A stretch of DNA of 64,000 nt from Isoperla grammatica (GCA_945910005.1 OX246746.1:40120005-40184004); one strand, 5' to 3'; positions 32,884 to 47,512 are shown, counted from the stretch's first letter. Made by a program: numbers and translations. Notes: a model not told the origin generated them from the letters alone.

Positions 32884-33840
32884 ATGGCGTCCGCTGGCAT
32901 TGGGACGATTACAGAGTTCGACTCAGCAAATGACAACTGGGAAGAGTACTTGGAGAGGCTGGACTGCTACTTCGACGCTAACGAGATAAGTACCGATAAA
33001 CGGAAACTGGCTATCCTGCTTAGCTCAGTGGGGCAACAAACTTACTCTTAAATCAGGGCAGTAGTAGCTCCCAGCAAACCCAAAGAGGTGGACTTGGCAA
33101 CTCTAAAAGAAGCAGTGAAAAATCACTTAAACCCAAAACCATCGGAAATAGTCATGCGATATAATTTCTGCAGACGTATGCAGCAAGCGGGCGAGACAGT
33201 TGCGCAATATGTAGCAGAGCTACGCAAACTGTCTTAGTTCTGAAATTTTATGGACTTGAACATTCGGTTGCGGGACGAGTTCGTTGTTGGGATACGACAT
33301 GAAGCGGTCCAACAACGGTTGCTGGAATCGCATGAGCTCACCTTCGAGAAGGCACTCCCAAGTTGCAACGGCCGTTGAAGCTGCAGAACGGAACATGGCG
33401 TCAATGCAGACTGCCACAGCTAGTGCAACAGGGATGGCTAAGGAAGTCAATGCTGTAAAAAGAGGAGCCAGCAAACAAGCGGGCAATCATGACAACCAGC
33501 AGCAAGGAAGCTGCTTTCGCTGTGGATACAGCCACCAAGATGACCCTTGTAAATATGTAAATACAAAGTGTAATTTCTGCCAGAAAATTGTGTATGTAAA
33601 AACAGCGTGATAATGTTAACACGAACACTGGACTCAGCAACGAAAACCAATCAAAAGGGCACAAAAGTACACACGCGATCGATGAAGAGAATCTTCCCGA
33701 TGAACACATCGAAGACCTGTACAACATCAACCAGGTAGGCCCAAACATGATTTAGTATCCAAAGTGACGATCACTGTCAAACTTGATGATGGGCACCCAC
33801 ATGACATGGAAGTGGATTCTGGGTTAGCATGCTCCATAAA
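32884..33840 (+). pseudogene. Gypsy A gag, nucleocapsid and protease remnant
   Basis: Gag starts MASAGIGTITEFDSANDNWE at 32884 and continues with EEYLERLDCYFDANEI, then a stop at about 33048 (TACTCTTAA). Further stops and frameshifts follow near 33235 and 33375. QQAGETVAQYVAELRKL is the conserved gag core. The nucleocapsid reads CFRCGYSHQDDPC and KCNFCQKI at about 33510-33590. The protease active site appears as MEVDSGLACSI near 33810; the usual DTG is DSG. It is heavily decayed and no complete product is possible. Confidence 0.88.
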
Positions 33841-34042
33841 TCATAATGAATGAAAAAACATTCCAAAAGCTATAGGTGAATGCACCACCCCTAAATAAAA
33901 CAGGAGTGGGCCTTAAAACTTGGTCTCAGGAACCCTTGTCAGTAGTAGGGTAAGCTAGAGTCAAGGTAGAACACCTTGGCAGAGTAAAAGAACTCCCGCT
34001 GCTAGTCGTAAGCGGGGCAGGTAATAGCCTCATGGGCAGAAA

Positions 34043-35812
34043 TTGGCAACACCAAAATTCATGAGAGCAAGACCAGTAACCTACCCCCTTAAGAACAAGG
34101 TTAGCAAAGAACTAGACGGACTAACAGAAATTGGGTTCATTGAACCTGTGAAGCATTCAGAGTGGGCATCCCCTATAGTAACGGTCCTTAAAAAAGACAG
34201 GGCTTTGAGGATTTGTTGCGACTATTGAAGTACTGTCAACCCAGCCCTCATATCGGATACATATCCGTTGCCAACGGTGAGTGCCATTCTAGCGACATTG
34301 GCAGGAGTAAAATTTTCAAAATTAGACCTAGCACAAGCTTATCAACAACTGCCCATCGACGACAATGCATCGCTAGTCTTAACCATCAACACCCACAAGG
34401 GCCTTTACAAAATGAAAAGGCTACCAATTGGCGTGTCAAGTGCGCCATCAATATTCCAAAGGCAACTGGAGAACCTGCTGTCAGGTATCCCTGGTGTAGC
34501 AGTATACCTTGATGATATTCTGGTATCGGGGAGCTCACAAGAAGAACATGACTGTCGGCTACGAATGGTTCTCAATCGACTTGCCACGGCTGGACTACGG
34601 CTGAAGATGGAGAAATGTGAGTTCAACATGGACGAAGTACAATTCCTGGGCTTCAAAATTAATCGTAGCGGGGTCAGTCCAACACAAGATAAAGTGGAGG
34701 CAATCCATAAGGCTCCCGCACCAACCAACAAAACCGAGCTCCGGGCCTTCCTTGGATTGTTCAACTTTTATAGCAACTTTGTGCACAACAGAGCCACCAT
34801 CCTAGAACCTCTGCACCATCTCCTGGATGACTCGAGTACCTGGAACTGGGGGCAAGCAGAAGATGCTGCATTTCAAGAAGCAAAGCACAGACTCCAGTGA
34901 TCCAAACTGCTGGTACACTACCAAGAAGACAAACTGATCACCCTGGTGTGTGATGCCTCACCAGTAGGAATTGGCGCAGTTCTCTCACATGTAGATAACA
35001 ACAACGAGGAGCGACCAATAGCGTTTGCATCCAGAACACTCACATCAACAGAGCGAAACTATTTGCAAACAGATAAAGAAGCTCTTGCGGTGATATATGG
35101 CGTTAAACACTATCATCAGTATTTGTATGGGCGTAAGTTCCAAATTTTTAGTGACCATCAGCCTTTACTTGGTCTATTTAACGCAAACAAACCGATCCCA
35201 CAGATTCTGTCACCGAGAATGTTGCGTTGGAGCATCTTGCTATCGGCATACGAATATGATTTGAAGTATCGACCGGGAAAGCAATTAGGGAATGCGGATG
35301 GACTAAGCCGACTACCTGTCCAACATTCAGACTCTAAAATACCACCACCACGGGAAGTACTATTCTTGGAAGCACTCGACAACCCACCACTCAAAGGAGA
35401 AGATATCGCACTGTCAAAAAAAGATGCCGTCATCAGGGATGTCATGGATTGGGTCCTGACAGGCTGGCCATCCCAACCAGGCAATGCACATAAGGCTTAC
35501 GCAAACAGGAGACTTGAATTATCAACACACATGGGCTGCTTACTGTGGGGTAATAGGGTAGTTATTCCGGAAGAAGCAAGGGTAAAAGTGCTAAAACTTC
35601 TCCTCACCGCACATCCGGGAATGGTTGTGATGAAGCAGCTTGCACGGGCATATGTCTGGTGGCCAGGCATTGATGCTGACATCGAGAACCATGTTAACCT
35701 GTGTCAGAGTTGTCAGATGCAACGACATCAACCACCAAAAGACCCACCATGCCTATGGAAATGGCCATCAAATCCTAGGTCAAGAGTGCTTTGCAGGACC
35801 ATTCAAAGGTAA
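34043..35812 (+). pseudogene. Gypsy A reverse transcriptase, RNase H and integrase finger
   Basis: RT begins FMRARPVTYPLKNKVSKELD, with WASPIVTVLKKD, RICCDY and a stop (34226-34228). It resumes with KLDLAQAYQQLPI (motif A), GVSSAPSIFQRQLE (motif B) and VYLDDILVSG (YLDD). RNase H follows after a stop near 34900: VCDASPVGIGAVLSH, KEALAVIYGVKHYHQYLYG and FSDHQPL. KYRPGKQLGNADGLSRLP links to the integrase finger HPGMVVMKQLARAYVWWPGI and CQSCQMQRH. Key polymerase residues remain, but the stops and a frameshift after NPRSRVLC end function. Confidence 0.94.
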
Positions 35813-36628
35813 TATGTTTCTGATTATAGTAGACGCATACTCAAAGTGGGTAGAAGTAGGCCTAGTTATCATGGACAACATTACCTCAGCGACCGTGATC
35901 TCTAAACTGCGGCACATCTTTGCCACACACGGATTGCCAGACACCGTGGTGTCGGACAACGGTTCATCACTGGTGTCAACAGAAATAGAACAATTCTTTG
36001 ACAATAACAATATCCATCATATTGCCGTGCCTCCATTTCATCCAGCATCAAATGGCCAGGCGGAGCGAACAGTACAACCTGTGAAAGAAGCCCTAAAAAA
36101 CTGGGGGGTAAAAACATTCAGTTAATGGTAACCTGATTCTTGTTATATCAGCATAACACACCAAGTACGGTAACGGGCAAAAGCCCAGAGCTGTTGATGG
36201 GACGCCGTCTAAAAACAGTGCTAGATGCGTTGAAACCTGATCTAATGAAGAAAATGCGTACCGATCAAGAAATTAAATGGGAGGATAAGGCCAGCAGAAC
36301 CCGGTCGTTCGAAAAACAGGCACCCGTCTACATACAGAACTATGCAGCAGGCGATAAATGGCTACCTGCTACGGTAACACATGTTGATGGTCCAAGGACG
36401 TTTGAGACCATGACCGAAGATGGACGAGTACAGCGAAGACATCTAGACCAAATGCGTGCCAGAACTACGAGAGACCAGGAGCCAGAGCCGCCAGAACCAC
36501 AGACGACGGACGAGCACCACGCGAGGAGGGTGGCAATTCCACAAGAAGCAGAGGAACCATTGTTGGAGTCAAGAAAATCGTCTCGAATCAAGAGTGCGCC
36601 CAAGTATCTAAATGATTTTGAAATGTGA
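35785..36628 (+). pseudogene. Gypsy A integrase core and C-terminus
   Basis: Resumes in another frame with ECFAGPFKGNMFLIIVDAYS. The first catalytic Asp, normally just before FAGPF, is not seen, consistent with a small deletion at the frameshift. The second (VVSDNGSSLVSTEIE) and third (SNGQAERTVQPVK) acidic residues are present. A stop at 36123 breaks the core. The C-terminal part (TVTGKSPELLMGRRLKTVLD ... WLPATVTHVDGPRTFE) ends at 36628. Inactive. Confidence 0.92.
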
Positions 36629-36639
36629 TTCAAAATCTT

Positions 36640-36649
36640 AAGAGAGGGA
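36640..36649 (+). promoter_or_regulatory. Polypurine tract of Gypsy A
   Basis: AAGAGAGGGA immediately before the 3' LTR; the expected position of the plus-strand primer. Confidence 0.75.
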
Positions 36650-36668
36650 TGTTATGTATGGCAACAGG

Positions 36669-36704
<36 letters not shown>

Positions 36705-36890
36705 TAGGAGTGAACTCTGGTGGGAGTGTGGCCAAAAGAAGGCAGTGGGTTTTTACCTAGCTAGGAGAGCACATGTGAGATTGTACAAAGAAGTAATAAA
36801 TAAGTATAATAACAGCCGTGTCATATACCATAATGTGATAACCAGAGATCCCAATCCCCTACTAACCCTAGTGAGTAGAGGGACAGAAAA
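36650..36890 (+). repeat. Gypsy A 3' LTR (241 bp)
   Basis: TGTTATGTATGGCAACAGGA ... GGGACAGAAAA. Differs from the 5' LTR chiefly by a longer (ACA)n run at 36667-36703 and a few substitutions. The ends are TG...AA rather than TG...CA. The boundary is set by the AGAAT duplication directly after it. Confidence 0.93.
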
Positions 36891-36895
36891 AGAAT

Positions 36896-37917
36896 GTAGT
36901 GCGAACATGCGTCACTTGCGAAAAATTTCAAAAAAGAAATGGCAAAGAATCGCTGATTTCGCACCCAGTACCCTACCGACCATGGGAAAAGCTAGCTACC
37001 GATTTGCTCGATTTCCAAGGAAAGTCTTCCTTAGTCATTAAGGATTATTATTCCAAATGGGTGGAGCTTATCCAGGTTCGTAATAAAACAGGTAGAGAAC
37101 TTATTAACAAGTTTAAGTCGGTGTTTCCACGCCATGGTATACCCGATCAACTAGTAACAGATAACATGCCATTCAATGGGGCAGAATTCAAAAGTTTTGC
37201 CAAGAATATGGTTTTGAAGCTATTACATCGAGCCCAAAGTACCCAAAATCTAATGGGAAGGCTGAGAACGGGATAAAGATAGCAAAGAACATCTTAAAGA
37301 AGGCAGACCACTTAGGTACAGATGTCTATTTGCTGCTATTGGAATACCGAAATACTCCCATCACAGGTTTACCATATTCACCTTCCCAGTTACTCATGAG
37401 CAGGAATTTAAAAACTAAAATACTGACTGTCACTAAACTATTGCAGCGGGAAACACAAATCAATGTTAGAGAAAAACTTAAATCATTACAAAACACACGG
37501 AAATACTTCCACAATAAGCAGGCTAGGCCGTTATCGGAACTATCCGATAATCAAAGTATAATGGTAAGAAATGATAAAATATGGCAACCAGCCATAGCAT
37601 TGTCCACACATATCACGCCTAGATCGTGCGTGATTCAAAGAGAAGACGGAACAATCCTAAGGCGAAACAGGCGGGACCTAATGCCATCAGATAACACCCA
37701 CCAACGATGACACGGAATCAGGTAGGGGCCAAGAAAAAGTCAGTGAGCAAACCGAGCCAGGCACTGTCAGTGCAGGTGATGTAATAACCGCTGAACAAGC
37801 TAACCATGTAGGCAGGGCTCACAATACAGACAAAGATGTAGGCCCACCTCGCAGTAGTAATCGGGTAAGAAAAGAACCAGAAAGATTTAAGGATTACGTC
37901 ATGTATACTAATAGATA
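36896..37917 (+). pseudogene. Gypsy C integrase continuation and C-terminus
   Basis: Together with 27264-27301 this encodes the rest of the HHCC finger (TCVTCEKFQKRNG), then LATDLLDFQGKSSLVIKDYY (first Asp) and LVTDNMPFNGAEFKSFA (second Asp). In a shifted frame near 37252-37276 it encodes NGKAENGIK (third Glu). A further frame (37330-37710) gives LEYRNTPITGLPYSPSQLLM and a GPY-type C-terminal region. The coding tail ends PERFKDYVMYTNR near 37917. Frameshifts at 37040 and 37230-37330 make it inactive. Confidence 0.9.
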
Positions 37918-38081
37918 GTAAATCAACATTGTACTTGCATTATATAATTTCACGATTTAGCATCTAGTTCTTTCCATGTGTATGTAACATCATATCAATG
38001 ACTTGTAATTGCATTATATAACTTCAAGCCATGTAACAGTTGTAACACCTAAACCAATATTCCATATTGATGGGGGGAAGA

Positions 38082-38228
38082 TGTGATGACGGTAAGGTAG
38101 AAGGCACTGCATTAAGCAACATGGCTGAAGCCTAGTGCCTTCTCAGGTGTATTGTATCTCTCGTATATTGTTATTAAATAATCATAACAATTGTATCTCT
38201 CGTGTATTGTCATTGTACCATCATAACA
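38082..38228 (+). repeat. Probable 3' LTR of Gypsy C
   Basis: TGGGGGGAAGA (purine tract) precedes TGTGATGACGGTAAGG. The probable end is ATCATAACA at 38228. The sequence repeats ATTGTATCTCTCGTRTATTG twice. No 5' LTR survives for comparison, so the right boundary could also be near 38190 (ATAATCATAACA). Confidence 0.65.
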
Positions 38229-39860
38229 GTTGGGTTTGCAGGGAAAGTATCACATTTTGTTTACGATGTAGGCCCATTGTCTGAGTGTAAGTATTTCCCC
38301 CCCCCCCCCCCCCCCCCACGTTTAAAATGTTGAAGAAGTAAATAATAAGTAGGCATACTGTACAATGTAACTGAGCACATAAGACAGCCAAGAAATATTG
38401 TATTGATATTGATAACATTAAATCAGGTTTTTAAAATCATTCGCCTGCCTCAAGGACGACGTTGTCGTTGGATAGCAATCTCATAGAAATGTGTCCCGCT
38501 TGGGGATCGAACTTAGAACCTCAATACAATAATGGTAGACACATATTCATTCCCATTCCCCCCTTAGTCACTCGATGGTATGATATACTGTCTCCACAGT
38601 CAACATCAGAAAGCAAATGCTCTAAGTGTAATTTAAAGCACCCAACCCTGTCATATGGAATATTTTTAGATTATGAATGCAAAAAAGCATTCGTTTTTGT
38701 GAAGTGTAGGCTACTGTAAACACATTGTTTTAAATCTGAAATCATGTTTTTAATTTATTTTTATTTGAAAAGTACAGGCACGAAGCATTTAATTGGTTAT
38801 CTATGGTAGGTACAGGTAAAGGGGTTGAGAGGGGTTGACTATGAATCAATGCAAAAGGCTTAAGATCCATTCAAACATAATTAAAACTAAGAATGGTATC
38901 GCATACTAAACCACCTCTTAAAATTTGATGAATACACTGCATATTCTTTTATACAACTTGGTATTTTTTATTGATATTTTTTATTCGGGTTCAATCTTTA
39001 CAAGTTAATGACGATAATTTAGATATATTGTATTACCCTTTTTGCCCACATGCCTACATAGGTCAACAGGCGAGACCATTCACTACTAATTGTTCTGCCA
39101 CTGTTGTTTTTGACAATCAAACAACAAAACTGAAAAAACAACGAATTACACTGAAACTACTTACTCATGTGGTACAAAGCATAGGTCTGCTTGTCTTTGA
39201 TGTCACTTTTAAATGCCATGTTGATTGGCGCGAATAACGTTACATGACGATGATTTAACGTGGTGTTTGCTACCTGACTGCTTTCCAGTAGCGAATAGAA
39301 CTAAAACAAACAGAACACATCCAATTAGACCCTTCTAATAGTTTAACAACCATACCGGTATTATGTCTCACAAGTCACCACCCTTTCCATGTGAAGGTCT
39401 CATTCACACGTCACTGTGGACTTGGCAATCTATTAAAAAGTTCAACAAACATTACACCAAACATGAAATATTTATTTTCCACAAATTCAGTATTCAGTAA
39501 GAAGAATTTCAATGACCATAGCACATTTTCATTACCAGAGTCGTTTAATGGTTCCAATAGCTTGTAGGCCTAAAATAAGACAATTTTACATTTAAACTAA
39601 AAATAATGCTATACTACAATATTTCATTGCAATTCCAATGCAAATGCAAAGTCTAGGTCTATACCCCACAGTTATAACAAAGGAATGCTAATAGATGCAA
39701 CATAGCTTTGCTTTGAAAAGTTTTCGTTTTACGTCACACATTTGAATTACGTAAATTACATTGCCTAAATAGCATAGGTCTGCACAAATAGCAGCATTAG
39801 CATTATAGCATTATTAGCATAACTTAGCATTAAGAAATTTGCTTCATCACACGTGGTCAG
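38229..39860. other. Non-coding DNA with a poly-C run and a SINE-like scrap
   Basis: A run of about 20 C lies at 38299-38318. At 38488-38525, minus strand, AAGTTCGATCCCCAAGCGGG resembles a tRNA T-arm/acceptor region and may be a SINE fragment. Several short TTAGCAT/AGCATTA repeats sit near 39790-39835. Nothing else is recognised. Confidence 0.5.
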
Positions 39861-39864
39861 ATAT

Positions 39865-40066
39865 ATGTGGCTGACTGGGCGATTCATACAAGACCGCCAC
39901 TCCTTGCAGTCTGTCGCCCATTGGGACTAGGCTATGTTTACTGGTTAGAAATGGCTGTTGTCGGAGAAGGCTGACTTTGAATCATGTCTATAAAACATTA
40001 TCAATAAACCACATAATAAGGTATACAGTTGTTGAGTCATCATTCAAGTCATACAAATACATCACA
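39865..40066 (+). repeat. Probable 5' LTR of Gypsy D (left edge uncertain)
   Basis: The right edge ATACATCACA is followed at once by TGGTGTCAGAAGTGG, a well-known Gypsy primer-binding sequence. TCTATAAAACATTATCAATAAACC (39987-40010) offers a TATA-like box and an AATAAA signal, as expected in a short LTR. No partner LTR exists in the window, so the left edge near TGTGGCTGACTGGG (39867) is a guess. Confidence 0.55.
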
Positions 40067-40081
40067 TGGTGTCAGAAGTGG
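40067..40081 (+). promoter_or_regulatory. Primer-binding site of Gypsy D
   Basis: TGGTGTCAGAAGTGG directly after the LTR end. The sequence differs from the TGGCGACGAG shared by elements A and B, so D is a separate lineage. Confidence 0.8.
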
Positions 40082-40169
40082 TTTGTTTGTCTGAGGAAGC
40101 GGTGCAATTTGGTAAGAACCTATTGCTGGATTAGCCTGGTCTCGCTTTACACGCACACCAAGAGGAGCA

Positions 40170-41041
40170 ATGCCCAGGCCCAGGCCTATAGGCCTAGGCT
40201 TTCACGCAATGGAAGCTTTCCGCAGGCCAAGTGAGCTGAAAATCAAAGATCAATCCACGATTGAATGGAAGAAATGGAGGAAGACCTTTGAAACATATAT
40301 GGCTGCTGCAGGTTATGACAGCACGCCGGATACCCGGAAAATAAGCCATTCTTCTCAACATGATAGGGGAAGGTGCGTCCGAAATCCACGAAAATTTCGT
40401 ATTTACTGAAACTGAAAATCTTACAATGTATGACGTAATCATACAGAAATTCTCCCTCAACGGAATCTCGTTGTGGAGCGAGTTCTTTGGGTGAGGGAGA
40501 ACCATTTGATACATTTTTAACCAGACTGAGAACTGCAGCCTCTAGTTGTGAATTTGGGGAACAACTAGACTGGCTACTACGTGATAGAATAGTCCGTTGT
40601 ATATGGGACAAGAGTGTTCAAGGAAAATTACTAAGGACTGATCCCAACATCACGTTAAAGAAAACCATTGAAATTTGTCGCACGTCGGAAACAAGGCGTC
40701 AGTTGAATTCCATAGATGAAACCTCGCAAGAAGTGAACTTTGTAGCAAGGGATAAGAATAAACAGTACAGTGGAAGACAGAACTGTGGTAAGCAGTATCA
40801 ACAGAAGTCGGGCCAGCCAGGGCCTAGGCAGCAAGACACAAGCAAGACACAAGCCGTTGACGGGTGCAGGTTCTGTGGCTCCAGCTACCAACGAGATCAA
40901 TGTCCAACCTACAGGATGAAGCGTTTTAACTGTGGCGGTAAAAATCACTTCAGGGGTGTCTGTGCCAAGCAGAATAGACAGGTTCGTGAAATCCAAGAAG
41001 GTTCTCAACAGAATCAATCTCTTTTTCCATCCCTCCCTATA
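40170..41041 (+). pseudogene. Gypsy D gag with zinc knuckles, frameshifted and truncated
   Basis: Frames starting at 40170 and 40487 give PSELKIKDQSTIEWKKWRKT, FETYMAAAGYDS, then after a frameshift GEGEPFDTFLTRLRTAASSC, LLRDRIVRCIWDKSVQGKLL and EICRTSETRRQL. These are typical gag core helices of the lineage with TGGTGTCAGAAGTGG primers. The nucleocapsid reads CRFCGSSYQRDQCPTYRMKR and FNCGGKNHFRGVCAK; the second knuckle has lost its first Cys. Coding ends where the non-LTR element begins near 41042. No pol follows. Confidence 0.88.
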
Positions 41042-41042
41042 G

Positions 41043-44000
41043 TAACTCTGGCATCTACTGCCGCCACACATCTTATGGAGGAGTCGCTATTCTCTTTAAG
41101 CCCCAATTAGAGATTACCCCAACTTCGGGGATCGATCGTCACTGTATAGACAACATTTTGTAATGGACTGTAGTTGCTTGGGCTTCACCCAAGTTACAAA
41201 TCATTATCCTTTCCATTTACAGATCTCCCTGTGGGGATATCGCTTTATTTCTTGACAGTACAGAGACAGTATTGACTCAAATAACCAATCAATACCCAAA
41301 GGCAGACATCTGTGTATGCGGTGATTTCAACGTTCACTTTCTTCAACCCATTCCATATGTCAGCCACTATATCCACCCCCACCCCAATAACACCTTCTAC
41401 TGCCACTCTACTTGACAACATCTTGACAACATTCGACTCTGACTGACTCTTTTTAGACTGAGACTTTAGACTCGGGCCTCTCTGATCATCTGGCCATCTC
41501 CCTTCAATTCTCCTCTCCCATCCCAAATATAAATGCCACGGTATTCAAACGCAAATCCATTGATGAAAACATCTCTTTTTTTCAAACTCTACTCCACAAA
41601 GAACACTGGGATATCCTCTTTCCTGTCAGCTTAGCTTAAGTTGGGTTCCTCAGTCCTCTCATTCCACAACAGATTTCTATCTTTGTTTAATGTTGCTTTT
41701 CCACTCACAAAAGTTAAAATCAACTCTTCGCAAAACCATAACAAATGGATTACAGGTTTGATTCGTGCAGAGTCAAAGGAACTTCACCGCCTCCATTCTG
41801 CATGTAAGCTACATCCTTCTGACACTAGTCTAAAGGTAGAATACAATAAGAGAAAAAAATCCCATCCTCGTAATATAAAAGTATCGAAATGCCAGTATCA
41901 TGACCGACTCATTTCCACATCGTATAATAAATCTAAAAGTCCATACAACCCCCAGTTGACAACACAGAGATCTTCAAGGTCTGAAAGTTGGATCGTTTGG
42001 CCAAACCCTGACATTCCTTCCCTCTACTCAAGCATCGACCGTAAATACCTTTGATCGGCGAGCTGTTCATAATCTCACTTGTAAATCGTGATGACCTGTC
42101 AAAATAAATTCCATTGTATAAGCGCAACACTTTTTCCGGAATTATAAAAATATTTTTGCACTCCGTAAAAGAGCTTGAAATTATACAAATATCGGTTTAA
42201 AATTTATCTTTCTACGATGAAAACAACGGGACTTATGAGTCGCTAACTATTAGCGGACACTTACTCATACAAAGGAATTATGATGGTCTGGCTGCGTCAA
42301 TTATCACACAGACCGAAGGTAATTACGGTTCGAGGCGAGAGTGTGGATACTCGTACTTTGGTCAGAGGTTGGTGCAAACGCTACCCGAGCGTATGCCCTC
42401 GGGCCATCCAAAAGCAAAATAAACGAACTATACATGGCAAATCATCAAATGTGAGACCTTTTCCTCCAAACAGTCGCCTAATATCTCCCTCGCTGTTGAT
42501 AACCTTGTAATTCATTATCCTACTGACGAAGCCAACCTTTGTAATGTGTTCTTTAAAGAATCCAGTTATATTCTCCCTCCCGTATCTCACCCGTCCCTAA
42601 CCTTTGCTGGAACAAGTACCACCCCTCTGTTTACTGCGAGACGGCCAATTAATTCCTTCTTTCTTTTCCCTACTAGTACCACTGAAGTCTTTAAAGTTAT
42701 GAGAAAACTTAATTCGAAATACTCCTCTGGGCTCGATAATATCCCAGGTGCTATCATTGCCAAATGCTCTAGATTGCTAGCATTTCCCATTTCCCATGCC
42801 ATAAACCTATCCTTTGAATGTAGCTCATTCCCTTTTATACTAACACACTCCATGATTCTTCCAATCCATAAGAAACGAAAGAAAGACTTCCTTAACACTT
42901 ATCGACCCATTACATTACTGGCATCATTCTCTAAAATCATTGAACTAAATATGCACTCCCGTCTTCCTTCATTTCTTAATAAATATGATATCCTTAATAA
43001 CAGCCAACATGGCTTTCGTGCAAGGAAATCTACACCAACTGCAATCTTCTCTTGCCTCTCTTTGCTACATTATTCTGCACTTGATAGAGGAGATGACGCT
43101 CTTGGACTATTTTATGACCTAAGTAAGGCGTTTGACACCATTGATCACCAGCTGCTATGGGATTATGGGTCCGGCCCTCAGCTGGATTGCGTCTTTCCTG
43201 TCTAATAGAACCCAATAAGTAAAAATCTCATCCTCCGTAACTAATAAATCAGTTCTTTCCATTTCCAATCCAATTCCAATACAGAATGGTGTTCCCCAAG
43301 GCTCAGTCCTTGGTCCTCTTCTTTTCCTACTGTATGTCAACGATCTTCCTAAAATTCTTACTATAGATACTGTCTCTTCTGAGTTTGTGAAGAGCTTCCT
43401 CTCACAATACGCTGATGACACAACCCCCCTTTTCACATGCCCAAAGCTCACGATCCAATGTACCAATGACCAATCTGTCCCAAAGCCAATTGACCAGCTG
43501 CTTATACAAGCTGGCATCTTGGGGCCTCTTGGATGTCCTCATATTGTTCACAAAATCGCTTGGCCCGCCTAAAAACGTTTTATCAAGTTCTGCTCAAGTG
43601 TTCTAAAACCAACCTCCAGACCACTCATTCGTCTGGATGGAAACAGCATTGCTGGAGCCATATCTCACAGAATGTTAGGTCTTACAATCACGGAATCTCT
43701 TGATTGGTCACCCCACCTGAACAATATTGCATCTAGACTGTTAAGTGGTTGCTTTATGCTCCATAAGCTGAAACTGATTGTTAGCCAATCATCCCTACTC
43801 CTGGTTTATCATGCCTACATTAATTCTATTCTCTCCTATGCTGTCATTTTCTGGGGCTCCTCGCACCATGCCCATAAGATTTTTATCATTCAAAATCGAG
43901 CTGTTTGGAATAATAGCTGGGATCTCAAGGCGACAATCATGCAAGACCCACTTCAGCAATGTTGGTATCATCACTCTCCCCTCTACACTTATCATGACTG

Positions 44001-44056
44001 CGTCCGCCTTTGTTAGGACTAACCCTGAACTTTTCCCCCTTAAGGAGAATCCGTAG
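41043..44056 (+). pseudogene. Second non-LTR retrotransposon: endonuclease and reverse transcriptase, decayed
   Basis: The endonuclease part gives IYCRHTSYGGVAILFKP (41060-41110), LSIYRSPCGDIALFLDSTE and VCGDFNVHF (41314-41340, the GDFN metal-site motif). The linker lies at 41640-42050, and about 42060-42410 is unreadable or an insertion. RT follows: KYSSGLDNIPGAIIAKCS, NTYRPITLLASFSKIIE, NSQHGFRARKSTPTAIFS, FYDLSKAFDTIDHQLL (motif A), [20 protein letters not shown] (motif B) and QYADDTT (catalytic YADD), then the C-terminal region with INSILSYAVIFWGSS. It is a Jockey/CR1-like family distinct from the 3484 and 17601 copies. Many frameshifts. It appears to have inserted into or beside Gypsy D gag. 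Confidence 0.9.
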
Positions 44057-44542
44057 ACTGGTCATAACACAGAATCTATATTTTCTAATGTCAGTCGTTA
44101 AGAATACATTGTTTAAAACTACATAAACGGAAAAAATGGGTCAATTTTGGGCAGGTGGTAGTACATAATGTTGATCGAATATAGGACAAACATGATTAAG
44201 AGACAAATGTGTTTCTGAGCGAGATTCATGTTTTAGTACAAAGGTTTGTTGTCAGCTAAGTTCAAAGGCATTTTTTTCTCAATGGAGCATTTTGTTTTAT
44301 AAATAAGATATTTTAAATTGGGTATAAATTTGTATTATTTAAAAATATTTGTAACACTTAAACGGCCACATATGTACAAAGTAGCAGCCTTTGCTTCGTA
44401 AGCCATCTTTTGTGAACATTTCACAAGTTATTTCATGATCGTACGTTCCAAACTGACTGAGTGGTGGTGTTTGGACTAGCACGCTGTGAGGAGTGCTACG
44501 ATGTGGAGATTCTTCTCTCCAATTCTGCCCGTAAGTAATCGC
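44057..44542. other. Non-coding DNA before the microsatellites
   Basis: No family-similar frame; AT-rich. Confidence 0.5.
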
Positions 44543-45056
44543 ATGTATGTATGTATGTATGTATGTATGTATGTATGTATGTATGTATGTATGTATGTAT
44601 GTATGTATGTATGTATGTATGTATGTATGTATGTATGTATGTATGTATGTATGTATGTATGTATGTATGTATGTATGTATGTATGTATGTATGTATGTAT
44701 GTATGTATGTATGTATGTATGTATGTATGTATGTATGTATGTATGTATGTATGTATGTATGTATGTATGTATGTATGTATGTATGTATGTATGTATGTAT
44801 GTATGTATGTATGTATGTATGTATGTATGTATGTATGTATGTATGTATGTATGTATGTATGTATGTATGTATGTATGTATGTATGTATGTATGTATGTAT
44901 GTATGTATGTATGTATGTATGTATGTATGTATGTATGTATGTATGTATGTATGTATGTATGTATGTATGTATGTATGTATGTATGTATGTATGTATGTAT
45001 GTATGTATGTATGTATGTATGTATGTATGTATGTATGTATGTATGTATGTATGTAT
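44543..45056. repeat. (TATG)n tetranucleotide microsatellite, 514 bp
   Basis: About 128 uninterrupted copies of ATGT. All three long frames across it are products of the repeat, not genes. Purity over this length suggests very recent expansion or assembly extension. Confidence 0.99.
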
Positions 45057-45091
45057 AGTTTTCATAAGTAGGTATAGTTTAGTTCTAAAGT

Positions 45092-47512
<2,421 letters not shown>

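Larger units (their letters stand above)
27302..36890 (+). mobile_element. Gypsy element A, complete but decayed, nested in C
   Basis: It is bounded by the 5-bp duplication AGAAT (27297-27301, 36891-36895). The 5' LTR is 27302-27453 continued at 32742-32809 (Gypsy B split it), and the 3' LTR is 36650-36890. A primer-binding-like TGGCGACGAG starts at 32811, one base after the LTR, and a purine tract AAGAGAGGGA precedes the 3' LTR. Order gag, protease, RT, RNase H, integrase identifies Metaviridae/Gypsy-type. Stops and frameshifts are scattered throughout. Confidence 0.94.
25645..38228 (+). mobile_element. Gypsy element C (outermost of the four-level nest), 5'-truncated
   Basis: Reverse transcriptase starts in mid-domain at about 25645, and coding continues through RNase H and the integrase zinc finger to 27296. 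Gypsy A then intrudes with a 5-bp duplication AGAAT (27297-27301 and 36891-36895). The integrase resumes at 36896 in the matching sequence and runs to a tail ending near 37917 and a 3' LTR at about 38082-38228. The 5' LTR, gag and protease are missing. Stops and frameshifts make it inactive. It is the oldest layer of the nest. Confidence 0.92.

Noticed and set aside
25645..37917. A single very long retroviral-type polyprotein gene
   Set aside because: The coding pieces belong to three different Gypsy elements nested in one another. Their motifs occur in duplicate (three integrases, two RTs), and five-base duplications mark the borders. No env gene is seen.
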